Source: Paenibacillus ihumii (GTDB lineage Bacteria > Bacillota > Bacilli > Paenibacillales > Paenibacillaceae). From it: DNA of 64,000 nt. The stretch spans positions 1-64,000 of the forward strand of contig NZ_LN884290.1 in assembly GCF_001403875.1 (NCBI RefSeq). Direction: 5' to 3'. Below the pieces are notes generated by a model that did not search any database, was not told the origin of the DNA, and saw nothing but the letters and a program-made list of their open reading frames with translations. Of this stretch, positions 1 through 7,650 are shown piece after piece (position 1 is the first letter of the stretch; each line of letters opens with the position of its first letter). A program made the position numbers and the translations under genes.

Positions 1-114
1 ACGAATCCACGGTTCAATCGGCTATTTGTCGCCGGTTCAATTTGCTGCGCAATTCAAGAAGGAGACGGCATAAACTTTCACTTAATAGGTGTCCACTTTC
101 TTGACAGAAGTCCA
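1..114 (+). mobile_element. Right end of an IS3-family insertion sequence (cut by window edge)
   Basis: The first 114 bases hold the end of a transposase reading frame followed by a terminal sequence at about 89-114. Read inward from the end, that sequence starts TGGACTTCTGTCAAGAAAG, which resembles IS3-family terminal inverted repeats. The left part of the element lies outside the window, so intactness cannot be judged. The assignment rests on the encoded C-terminal motif plus the repeat-like end. Confidence 0.7.
2..73 (+). CDS. IS3-family transposase OrfB, C-terminal fragment (partial, 5' end outside window)
   Basis: Frame 2 from base 2 to the TAA at 71-73 encodes 23 residues beginning RIHGSIGYLSPVQFA. 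The pattern R-I-H-G-S-x-G-Y-x-(S/T)-P is the hallmark C-terminus of the IS3-family OrfB integrase, just after the catalytic DDE core. The stop lies about 40 bases from the element end, as is usual for IS3 elements. The 5' part is beyond the window, so it cannot be said whether the gene is intact. Confidence 0.7.
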   Translation, partial: RIHGSIGYLSPVQFAAQFKKETA

Positions 115-635
115 GTTCTGCAGTTAGCTACTTGGCAATACTAAGTATAGGCTCTGGAGTTTAGCTGCTTAGCCGCCTAGGATAGGCCAAAAACCTATCA
201 ACTAGATGTAGGAAATACAGCTAGATCATCTCTAATTGTACTACATTTCGAATAATGCTCCTCGTATTGTGCCCCCAATAATACTCCTGCGATAGCGCTC
301 TCGCCGAATAATTTATCCCGTAGAATATCGCTCTCCTGAATATCGCTTAGCGCTCCTTCGAAAATCGGTCTCCCGAAAGCGCTCCCCCAAATAGCGCACT
401 CCGCATATCGCTCCCCCGAATAACGCTAAGTGCTCCTGCAAGAATAGTGCTCACCTAAAAGGGCCCCGCAGTATTGCATCCCACAATAATGCCCTAACTC
501 CCTAATACTCGCCAAATACCTCTTCAGTACCCCAATCCGCGAAGCATTCATCAGCTTGAAAATTCACCATTATCTGATTGATCTAAGGCGTCCCGACTAA
601 TCCCACTATCTTACCGATAAATGTTGCGCACATGT
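115..635. repeat. Gene-free region with degenerate ~14-bp repeats
   Basis: No gene is seen between the IS end and the wall hydrolase. Bases of about 247-490 consist of a dozen or more degenerate copies of a unit close to GAATAnCGCTCnCC, irregularly spaced and interrupted. A short hairpin (GATAGG at 181-186, CCTATC at 194-199) precedes them. No open frame of convincing coding character crosses the region. The repeats look like decayed intergenic low-complexity DNA; a function is not evident. Confidence 0.5.
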
Positions 636-1457
636 TTAGAAATAACGTTTTGCTCCCGCATATGCGGCACCATAGTAGTCGTCCCCGAAGATATATTCAA
701 GCTGGACTCCGTCCCTCGGGTCGGTATCGGCGTTAATCATCAAGTCATTCCCTAAATAGATTGCGACGTGAGTGATTGTTTTCGAGCCATGCTCTTTAAA
801 AAATACGAGATCCCCTTTTCTTAACTGATCTTTTGGCACGTAGGTTCCATATTGGTATTGCCAATTGGAAGTGCGGGGCAGTTTGATGCCGGCCCTGCCG
901 TAAACGTATTGAGTGAAGGACGAACAATCCAGTGCCACCCATGGTTTTTCAGCGCCCCAGACATATGGAACATCAAACTGATCCTTGGCTGCGGCGATGA
1001 TGTAATCTGCTTTTTCCTCCCAATTCGCGTTCGGTGCTATTGAGGGCGGAGCGGTGGGGATATTAATGACCAGGCCGGGAAAGATCTGATGCGGATTTTC
1101 CACCTTAGGATTGGCCTCCAGCAAATAGGAAAGGGGGATCCCATTTTTTTGAGCAATGTCCCAAAACGTATCGCCAGCTTGTATCGTATAAGTGGTTCTG
1201 GACACTGCGCTCGCAGGGATTAATCCAGGCGTCGGCTTATGACCGTGAGGCAGGCTGATCAACAACCCCCTCCAAATGTTTTTCGGATCCACTAAGGAAT
1301 TAATTTTTTGTAGCTCAGAAGCATCTACATCAAATTCCTTGGCGATGTCCCAGAACGTTTCGTTGCCCTTGGCTGGATATTGATCGTATGGAACCGCAAA
1401 GCAGGTTTGCGGGAGCATTACAGTTGCAAGCATAGCGGTGATAATTAGTTTTTTCAC
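636..1457 (-). CDS. Secreted cell-wall hydrolase, two LysM domains + NlpC/P60 endopeptidase
   Basis: A 273-aa exported peptidoglycan hydrolase, predicted to cut stem peptides (gamma-D-Glu to diamino acid bonds are usual for the family). Residues 1-21 are a signal peptide with a hydrophobic core and a C-F-A-V cleavage region. LysM 1 covers about 33-70 and LysM 2 about 89-135, both with the FWDIA start; they bind glycan. NlpC/P60 spans about 147-273 with catalytic Cys178 (in LDCSSF) and His230 (THVAIYLG). The third catalytic position, 12 residues after the His, is Asn242, a polar residue tolerated in the family in place of His. The GTG start at 1457 follows GGAGG at 7 nt. It is monocistronic and faces the IS remnant. 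Confidence 0.9.
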   Translation of the reverse strand: MKKLIITAMLATVMLPQTCFAVPYDQYPAKGNETFWDIAKEFDVDASELQKINSLVDPKNIWRGLLISLPHGHKPTPGLIPASAVSRTTYTIQAGDTFWDIAQKNGIPLSYLLEANPKVENPHQIFPGLVINIPTAPPSIAPNANWEEKADYIIAAAKDQFDVPYVWGAEKPWVALDCSSFTQYVYGRAGIKLPRTSNWQYQYGTYVPKDQLRKGDLVFFKEHGSKTITHVAIYLGNDLMINADTDPRDGVQLEYIFGDDYYGAAYAGAKRYF

Positions 1458-1827
1458 AATAACGCCTCCGTTAATTTTTTTTATAGGATATCCTGATCCG
1501 CGCTTTGTTTATCCAGAGAACGGTTGTTAACGAATATGCCATCGATATTTTTAGAGGGGGCCCTTGGCCTGGCTTTGCTCAACAGTGCTCCTCATGGAAT
1601 GTCAATAGTGAGTCTCGACGGTGCTCCTTATGGAACGTTAACGCTAGTCCCGAGGTATTTCTCATGGAACGTTAGCGGAGTATTGATACGACGCTCGGGG
1701 GAAGCTGCTGCATTATTGTTCTATTTCATTAGCCTACATAAAAAGAAGCGCAATAAGGGAAGGCAGGCAGGAATTTTGTGACGCTCCTCGAATTACACTT
1801 AAATCATAAAAAGCAGGGAGAACATCA
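1458..1827. repeat. Intergenic region with three imperfect ~36-bp direct repeats
   Basis: Between the divergently transcribed wall hydrolase and the diguanylate cyclase, three related units begin near 1585, 1621 and 1655. Each contains a core close to CTCATGGAACGTTAG (variants CTCATGGAATGTCAA and TTATGGAACGTTAA). Spacing is 36 and 34 bp. A frame runs through them but has no acceptable ribosome-binding site and only reflects the repeat. The cyclase ribosome-binding site (AGGGAG) lies at the right end. Confidence 0.55.
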
Positions 1828-3690
1828 ATGTCGTCAACTACTAGATTATTGCGGAGCGCCGGACTTTTCTTGCTTTTCTTAGGGACAGCTGTATTGCTGT
1901 ATCAATATTCAATGCCGATTATTTATGGGTACCATCTTCAAATCGCGGGATTGATCATGATTGTCGCAATGGCTGTGATGGGTGCTGTGCCTGCATTGGC
2001 ACTGGCTGCTGTTTTCGGGTCGCTGCAATGGCTGATCTGGGATGAGCCTCTTTTCGTTTGGGTTTTAGTTCTGGAAATGATGTTCCTTGCCTTATTTCAA
2101 AAACGCAGCCGCAGAAATTATTTATATACGGATGCTGCATTCTGGATCCTGCTGGGGACTCCGTTTGTTCTATGGCTAGCCTATTTGCAGCAGGTTCATC
2201 CGTGGAGCAGTGCTCTGCTTTTGCTGCTGATATCCATTGTGAACGGTTTGTTTAATGCGCTAATTGGAGAACTGCTGACAACTTACATGCCTGCTTTCCG
2301 CAGGATAACGGGGGATCAGCCAGTGAACCTGAACAAAGTGCTATCTCACCTGGCGATCGCATCCGTGACGATTCCTTTCATCATTTTTGCCGTCATTATC
2401 GGGTGGTATCAGAGTAAAATGATTACCGAACGGGCTGCAAATTTAACTTCCTCCGTCGCAAAAGGGCTGGAGGGGCAGCTGCGGAGCTGGAACGAGGCTG
2501 ACCAACGCTTGCTTCGGCTTAGCTCTCTGATTCAGCTGGGGCGGCTGCAGGAAATGACCGAGAATTATATGAATACGAACAGGCCGCTGCAAATTACAAT
2601 TACGGATTCACAGGGGAAGCCGCTAATCGCTAAGCATGCTAAGGGCAGCGGTAGTGCCGGGCAACCTGCTTGGATGACCAAAGGAACGCTATACCAGGTC
2701 AACCCGAGCCTGCTGCTATGGCTTCCGAAGCATTCGCGCTATTACAGCTCAGCGGATTGGGAGAATTCCTATTTTGTATATGATGCTCTGCTTTCAGAAC
2801 CAGCGATCAGGGTTCAGATTGAAATTCCGTTTTCTTATTTCGCTAAAGACATTTATTACGTTTATACGGTAAATTTCGCTTTTATTCTGGGTAGTATGAC
2901 CGTGGCGGCTCTGGTCTGCTTAGTCATTAGCCGCTCGCTGATCCGTTATGTGATGAATCTGATTCAAGCCACCGCCAGTCTGCCGGAAGAGATCCAAAAA
3001 AACAGGGTGCTAAATCTAAAGAACAGCCCGATTCTGGAGTTAAATTGGCTTAAAAACAATTTTAACCAAATAGCCAGCAAGCTCTCGGCGATGTTTAGGG
3101 AATCGGAGGAAATGCACCGTAATCTGAAACAACAAACGAAAGAGCTGCAGAGGCAGGAAAAATTGCTTAGTCAGCTGGCTTTCACCGATAGCTTGACTCA
3201 ATTGCCGAACCGGAATTGTTTCATGAAATACCTTCAGCTAATGGAGGAGAGTTCGGGGGAGGATGCCGGGCTGACTGCATTCTTGTTTATCGATCTGGAT
3301 AAATTCAAAACGGTAAACGATACAATGGGGCATGCAGCGGGGGATGAATTACTTCGCGAGGCTGCATTGATGATCAAAGGCCTCTCTGGTCAAGGCTCCG
3401 CTTACCGCTTGGCGGGCGATGAATTTGTCGTTGTGCTTGAGCAAACGAGCCACGAGGAGATCGATCATATCTGTAGGCGATTGCTAGCCGCCTTTGGCCG
3501 GCCTATTCTGATTAAGGATAGGCCATGTGAATTAAGCCTGAGCATCGGTGTTGCCGTCCATCCGATAGACGGTTTCAATTTTGAGCAAATTCTCAATCTG
3601 TCGGATAAGGCGATGTATGCAGCAAAGACAGAGGGCGGCAGCAAATATGTTTACTATTCGGATTTTCAAAGACATCAAGAACGGAAGTGA
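1828..3690 (+). CDS. Membrane-bound diguanylate cyclase (GGDEF domain)
   Basis: A 620-aa protein predicted to make cyclic di-GMP from two GTP. Hydrophobic segments lie near residues 9-27, 34-60, 77-92, 104-120, 129-150, 176-193 and 345-368. The roughly 150-residue stretch 195-345 between the last two is probably the extracytoplasmic sensor. A HAMP/coiled-coil-like linker (about 370-447) precedes the GGDEF domain (about 450-610). The active-site loop is A-G-D-E-F (529-533), a permitted variant of GGDEF; the N-terminal metal/nucleotide signature F-I-D-L-D-K-F-K-x-V-N-D is intact. No R-x-x-D inhibitory site precedes the loop, so product inhibition may be absent. A solute-binding lipoprotein gene starts 6 bp after the stop, which suggests a shared signalling unit. 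Confidence 0.88.
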   Translation: MSSTTRLLRSAGLFLLFLGTAVLLYQYSMPIIYGYHLQIAGLIMIVAMAVMGAVPALALAAVFGSLQWLIWDEPLFVWVLVLEMMFLALFQKRSRRNYLYTDAAFWILLGTPFVLWLAYLQQVHPWSSALLLLLISIVNGLFNALIGELLTTYMPAFRRITGDQPVNLNKVLSHLAIASVTIPFIIFAVIIGWYQSKMITERAANLTSSVAKGLEGQLRSWNEADQRLLRLSSLIQLGRLQEMTENYMNTNRPLQITITDSQGKPLIAKHAKGSGSAGQPAWMTKGTLYQVNPSLLLWLPKHSRYYSSADWENSYFVYDALLSEPAIRVQIEIPFSYFAKDIYYVYTVNFAFILGSMTVAALVCLVISRSLIRYVMNLIQATASLPEEIQKNRVLNLKNSPILELNWLKNNFNQIASKLSAMFRESEEMHRNLKQQTKELQRQEKLLSQLAFTDSLTQLPNRNCFMKYLQLMEESSGEDAGLTAFLFIDLDKFKTVNDTMGHAAGDELLREAALMIKGLSGQGSAYRLAGDEFVVVLEQTSHEEIDHICRRLLAAFGRPILIKDRPCELSLSIGVAVHPIDGFNFEQILNLSDKAMYAAKTEGGSKYVYYSDFQRHQERK

Positions 3691-3696
3691 CAGAAG

Positions 3697-4983
3697 GTGC
3701 TAAATATTCGGCCTGTACTATTGACGCTATGTATATTGCTTTTGGCCGCCTGCGGCAGGCATGCGATGCATTTGGTGCCCGTTACCCCGGAAATCAGAGA
3801 AGCCCCTCCACTGGACGGAATCGCTAAGAATAGCAAAGGGCAGAGTAATGAATTAATGATTTGGTCTCATTTTGATGTTTCCGGCACTACGCAGTATTTT
3901 GAATCGCTATATCCAGATGTAAAGGTGAAGGCCAGAATCATTGATTTCAATGAAATTATTGATGATTTTATTCAAGCGTGCCATGATGGCAGCGCACCTG
4001 ATATTCTGGTCTTTGACGGCGACTATATCAGCAAGCTGAATGGGATTGACTGCCTTGAAGATTTATCCCGAAATCCGTACGATACCAGGGCCTATACAGA
4101 GAAAATCCCGGATAAATATGTTCCGCTGTATTCAAGCTTGGGTCACCGCAAATTGCTGGGAATTCCATTAGACATAACGTCAGGACTTATATTCTATAGG
4201 CAGGATTTGCTTGCGGAGAATGGATTTCCATCGGAGCCGGATGAATTGTCGACGTATTTGAAGGATCCCGATCACTGGATTTATATGGCTGCAGAATTAA
4301 AGAAGCAAAATATTTATATTTTTCAGTACGAATCTGACCCGATGAATGTGGCTTCAATGGCTTACACTATGTTTGATGATCAACTGAAGTTCAACCGTTC
4401 CGGGAAGGATTTTGAAAGCGCCCTCAAGGTGTCCAGAGCAGTCAAACATTCCGGCTTGTCCCTAAGAAGCTCGGTATGGGATACGGTCGGTCAGGAAGCT
4501 TTGCAGAGCGGTCAGCTTGCGATGGTGTATATGGGATCCTGGGGGATCGGAAATCTTATGGACTGGGCTCCTGATCTGTCCGGAAAATGGAGAGCAGCCG
4601 AATTGCCGCTGGGACTCTCCGGGTTTCATAGCGGCTCTGCGGCAGGGATCGCGAAAATTTCCAAAAATAAAGCGATGGCCTGGAATTATATCAAGCTGAT
4701 GTCAACGCTAACCAAGCCTTATATGGATAAGTCCAAACAAAATTATCTCGGTGGGCAGGATCTGCTCCCGTTAATCGAGCGTAGTGTGAGTAATCCCTCA
4801 TCGCTATTCCCGTCTCCGCTCGACAAACAAGTGGAGAGTATTTGGAACAGCAGAGTTCAATGGATGATTGAGACGAATCGTCCTGCAGCCGATGTTCTTC
4901 AGGAGACGTCCGAATATATGGAACTGATCACGGAGGCGGATCGAGCGCAGCTGTCTAAATTTGTCGGATCGGGCGGGTCGTGA
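3697..4983 (+). CDS. Extracellular solute-binding lipoprotein (ABC family 1, sugar-type), orphan
   Basis: A 428-aa lipoprotein: a short basic start, hydrophobic segment and lipobox L-A-A-C with lipidated Cys19, followed by a family-1 periplasmic-binding fold (ELMIWSHFD near 52, LVFDGDYI, a G-I-P-L-D-I-T-S-G-L-I-F-Y segment near 155, and an MVYMGSWG turn typical of sugar-binding members). It would be tethered outside the membrane and bind an oligosaccharide or similar solute. The GTG start lies 6 bp after the diguanylate cyclase stop, so the two are probably co-transcribed and translationally coupled. No permease or ATPase gene is adjacent, so it may serve as the ligand-binding partner of the cyclase rather than a transporter part; that is inference. 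Ligand unknown. Confidence 0.85.
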   Translation: MLNIRPVLLTLCILLLAACGRHAMHLVPVTPEIREAPPLDGIAKNSKGQSNELMIWSHFDVSGTTQYFESLYPDVKVKARIIDFNEIIDDFIQACHDGSAPDILVFDGDYISKLNGIDCLEDLSRNPYDTRAYTEKIPDKYVPLYSSLGHRKLLGIPLDITSGLIFYRQDLLAENGFPSEPDELSTYLKDPDHWIYMAAELKKQNIYIFQYESDPMNVASMAYTMFDDQLKFNRSGKDFESALKVSRAVKHSGLSLRSSVWDTVGQEALQSGQLAMVYMGSWGIGNLMDWAPDLSGKWRAAELPLGLSGFHSGSAAGIAKISKNKAMAWNYIKLMSTLTKPYMDKSKQNYLGGQDLLPLIERSVSNPSSLFPSPLDKQVESIWNSRVQWMIETNRPAADVLQETSEYMELITEADRAQLSKFVGSGGS

Positions 4984-5389
4984 AACGAAGATAAATCGGC
5001 AGGATTTGACGGCTTGGCTTGAATGTCGAAAGAAGGGTTCGACTACTCGAGCCCGTTCGTTCCATGCTCAGTTATCGAAATGAATTTCAGTGGTTAACGG
5101 ACATACAATGACACCGATCGCAAAAAAACTCCATATTAATCCTTTAACCAGCAGGGCTAAATCCCGCTGATGTCCTTGAGAAGGGATGTCCAGTTAAAAG
5201 GAAGCCCGCTAATTATGTTCTTGAGGTAAGGTCTAGAGGCCTCTCATGTCCGTTAACCGATTTGTTACTGCTTTGAGGCGGAACGGCTGTCGTCATGCAG
5301 CGTTATTGCCGTCATGCTCTTATCCAATCAACATCGTTTATTGAATAACTTTGCCACCTTAGGTTACACTGAATTGTATAAGGCACCTC
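4984..5389. repeat. Intergenic region with an imperfect long palindrome
   Basis: No gene is evident. A perfect 13-bp inverted repeat GGTTAACGGACAT / ATGTCCGTTAACC sits at 5092-5104 and 5246-5258. Inside it are a second inverted pair (CCTTTAAC at 5141-5148, GTTAAAAGG at 5193-5201) and a small hairpin at 5150-5168. The two larger pairs are centred near 5171-5175, so the 167-bp block could fold as one imperfect cruciform. It could be a decayed miniature element or a structured terminator region; no target duplication was identified. Confidence 0.5.
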
Positions 5390-5417
5390 TTGGCAAAGCG
5401 AGAAAATGTGTTATAAT
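5390..5417 (+). promoter_or_regulatory. SigA-type promoter of the ctsR operon
   Basis: TTGGCA at 5390-5395, a 16-bp spacer and a perfect TATAAT at 5412-5417. It lies directly upstream of the CtsR operator and about 125 bp before ctsR. Confidence 0.75.
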
Positions 5418-5425
5418 AAAGTTAA

Positions 5426-5442
5426 AGTCAAAGAAAGTCAAA
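5426..5442 (+). promoter_or_regulatory. CtsR operator (heptad direct repeat)
   Basis: AGTCAAA-GAA-AGTCAAA, two identical heptamers with a 3-base spacer, matches the known CtsR box (A/G)GTCAAANANA(G/A)GTCAAA. It begins 9 bp after the -10 hexamer, so bound CtsR would cover the transcription start. A third partial AGTCAA follows directly (5442-5447). This supports autoregulated heat-shock control of ctsR-mcsA-mcsB-clpC. Confidence 0.88.
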
Positions 5443-5543
5443 GTCAACAAACGGTAGCCACAAAACGAATTATACGGAGTACTTTGCCGGACGAGACGGC
5501 ATGTCGTGTCGGCTGAACGTTTGAGCATGGGAGGGATGATGGA

Positions 5544-6002
5544 TTGCGTAATATCTCCGATATTATTGAACAATATCTAAAGGGTATTCTGCATCAAAGT
5601 CCTGAAGGAACCGTTGAAATTCAACGCAATGATCTGGCTGACCGGTTTTCCTGTGTACCATCGCAAATCAATTATGTAATCAGTACGAGGTTTACTCTGG
5701 AAAAGGGGTATCTGGTGGAAAGCAAGCGGGGCGGCGGCGGTTACATCAGGATCCGGCGGATTGAGCTGCCTGGTCCGACCAGCCTGCATACGCATCTGCA
5801 CCAGACGATTGGCGATGAAATGGGTCAAACGGCTGCAGAAGGGCTAATATATCAATTGGAGGAAGCTCGTTTCTTGAACAGCCGCGAGGCGGCTCTGATG
5901 CGGGCGGCTATCTCCAGGGAAGTATTGATGCTGAAGCTGCCGGATCGCGATCGGCTTCGGGCAAGAATCATGAAGGCCATGTTGATTTCACTTTTAGGTT
6001 AA
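5544..6002 (+). CDS. ctsR: CtsR, class III heat-shock gene repressor
   Basis: A 152-aa winged-helix dimeric repressor of clp genes. The N-terminal DNA-binding half contains the glycine-rich wing KRGGGGYIRIRR (about residues 60-71), whose Arg and Gly residues sense heat and contact DNA in homologues; the C-terminal half is the helical McsB/ClpC-responsive domain. The TTG start is chosen because GGGAGGG lies 8 nt upstream and the nearby ATG triplets are out of frame. First gene of the ctsR-mcsA-mcsB-clpC operon, whose promoter carries a CtsR box, so it regulates itself. Confidence 0.95.
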   Translation: MRNISDIIEQYLKGILHQSPEGTVEIQRNDLADRFSCVPSQINYVISTRFTLEKGYLVESKRGGGGYIRIRRIELPGPTSLHTHLHQTIGDEMGQTAAEGLIYQLEEARFLNSREAALMRAAISREVLMLKLPDRDRLRARIMKAMLISLLG

Positions 6003-6032
6003 CGAGTCTATCCGTAAGGGAGGGGACGTTCC

Positions 6033-6551
6033 ATGCATTGTCAGGAATGCGGCAAACGACCTGCAACACTGCATTTTACCAAGATTGTGAACGGTGAGAA
6101 AACGGAGTTTCACATTTGTGAAGCCTGTGCCAGAGAGAAGGGAGAGCTAATTCCAGGAACCTCAGGCGGATTTTCAATCCATAACCTGTTATCCGGACTG
6201 CTGGATTTCACCCCGGGGAGCCACACTCAAGGCAGCAAGGCTCCTGAGAACCTGCGCTGTGAAGAGTGCGGGCTGACCTATTCGCAATTCAGCAAAATCG
6301 GACGCTTTGGATGCAGCTCCTGTTATAAATATTTCAATGGCCGTCTTGACCCGCTCTTCAAGAGAGTCCATGGCAATACGGTTCATGTGGGCAAAGTCCC
6401 GAAAAGGGTCGGAGGCCACATTCAAGTCAAACGCAAGCTCGATGATCTCCGCAGAGAGCTGCAGTACCGGATTCATCAGGAAGAATTCGAGGAAGCCGCA
6501 GCCCTGCGGGATCAAATACGCGAGCTTGAGAAGAAGATATCCGAGGAATAG
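6033..6551 (+). CDS. mcsA: McsA, zinc-binding activator of the McsB arginine kinase
   Basis: A 172-aa protein with four C-x-x-C motifs in the first two thirds (CQEC, CEAC, CEEC, CSSC), expected to bind zinc, and a C-terminal UVR (UvrB/UvrC-type) helical hairpin near 135-170 (QEEFEEAAALRDQIRELE). In B. subtilis it activates McsB and helps inactivate CtsR and deliver substrates to ClpC. ATG start after GGGAGGGG. It sits 30 bp after ctsR and 12 bp before mcsB, the standard order. Confidence 0.94.
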   Translation: MHCQECGKRPATLHFTKIVNGEKTEFHICEACAREKGELIPGTSGGFSIHNLLSGLLDFTPGSHTQGSKAPENLRCEECGLTYSQFSKIGRFGCSSCYKYFNGRLDPLFKRVHGNTVHVGKVPKRVGGHIQVKRKLDDLRRELQYRIHQEEFEEAAALRDQIRELEKKISEE

Positions 6552-6563
6552 GAGGAGTGGGCG

Positions 6564-7622
6564 ATGGCAAATCTTCGGTTTACAGAACAACCGCTTAGCG
6601 AATGGATGAGAAGCGGAGGCAAGGAGTCCGAAATCGTCATTAGCAGCCGTGTCCGAATTGCTCGAAATTTGCTGAACAGACCATTTCCTATGCTGGCGAC
6701 CAACCAGCAGTCCGAGGATGTGCTAAATCAGCTGAAGAGCGTATTGGAAGACGAACGGATGCAGCAGTTCGGGCAATTGTCGCCGGTTCTTCTCGCCGAT
6801 TTGGATGAGCTGGATAAGCGCGTACTTGTAGAGAAGCATCTCATCAGCCCGAATTTGGCTAACGAGTCCAGGCATGGCGCCGTATTCATCAGCGAAGACG
6901 AAAGCCTCAGCATTATGGTGAATGAAGAGGACCACCTGCGCATTCAATGCCTATATCCGGGGCTGCAGATCGACGAGGCTTGGGAGAAGGCGACCTCGGT
7001 GGACGATATTTTCGAAGCGCATGTCGATTATGCCTTTGATGACAACCGGGGCTTCCTCACCAGCTGCCCTACCAATGTAGGGACAGGACTCAGGGCATCG
7101 GTCATGATGCATTTGCCCGCGCTGGTGCTTACCCAGCAGATTAATCGGATTCTGTCTGCCGTATCCCAGGTCGGCTTGACGGTTCGCGGCATTTACGGTG
7201 AAGGCAGCGAAGCGACAGGGAACTTGTTTCAAATCTCAAATCAGATTACACTGGGACAAAGCGAATCTGAAATTATTGAAAATTTGTACAGCGTCGTGAT
7301 GCAGATCATCGAGCATGAGAAGTCGGCCAGAGAGAGATTGCTCTCCGAATCCCGCCTGCGGATGACCGACCGCGTCATGCGTTCCTACGGCATATTGTTA
7401 TATGCAGCGATTATGGATTCCAAGGAAGCGGCGCAACGGCTGTCCGATGTCAGACTCGGCGTGGACCTGGGGTTGATTGATACGCTGCCTGTGCAGGTAT
7501 TGAATGAATTGAATGTCATGACCCAGCCTGGTTTTTTGCAGAAGAAATTCCAGGTCAGCATGTCTCCGGGTGAACGTGATATGTATCGCGCTAAGCTGAT
7601 CCGAGAGAAATTGGGTAAATAA
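6564..7622 (+). CDS. mcsB: McsB, protein-arginine kinase
   Basis: A 352-aa phosphagen-kinase-fold enzyme that phosphorylates protein arginines and marks them for ClpCP degradation. The nucleotide-binding signature SSRVRIARN occurs near residues 29-37, and the conserved loop [16 protein letters not shown] near 212-227 carries the catalytic glutamate of the family. Length matches Bacillus McsB (about 360 aa). The ATG follows AGGAGG at the end of mcsA. It phosphorylates CtsR and works with McsA and ClpC encoded on either side. Confidence 0.95.
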   Translation: MANLRFTEQPLSEWMRSGGKESEIVISSRVRIARNLLNRPFPMLATNQQSEDVLNQLKSVLEDERMQQFGQLSPVLLADLDELDKRVLVEKHLISPNLANESRHGAVFISEDESLSIMVNEEDHLRIQCLYPGLQIDEAWEKATSVDDIFEAHVDYAFDDNRGFLTSCPTNVGTGLRASVMMHLPALVLTQQINRILSAVSQVGLTVRGIYGEGSEATGNLFQISNQITLGQSESEIIENLYSVVMQIIEHEKSARERLLSESRLRMTDRVMRSYGILLYAAIMDSKEAAQRLSDVRLGVDLGLIDTLPVQVLNELNVMTQPGFLQKKFQVSMSPGERDMYRAKLIREKLGK

Positions 7623-7650
7623 GGAACAACATTCATGGAGGTGTAGGAGT

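Noticed and set aside
1524..1781. 85-aa plus-strand open frame between the hydrolase and cyclase genes
   Set aside because: TTG start without a ribosome-binding site; its translation only reflects the direct repeats at 1585-1680.
3414..3433. AGDEF loop as a degenerate, inactive cyclase site
   Set aside because: Ala in the first position is a known tolerated variant and all other catalytic residues are present.
5364..5573. 69-aa minus-strand frame across the ctsR promoter
   Set aside because: Overlaps promoter, operator and the ctsR start; no start signal.
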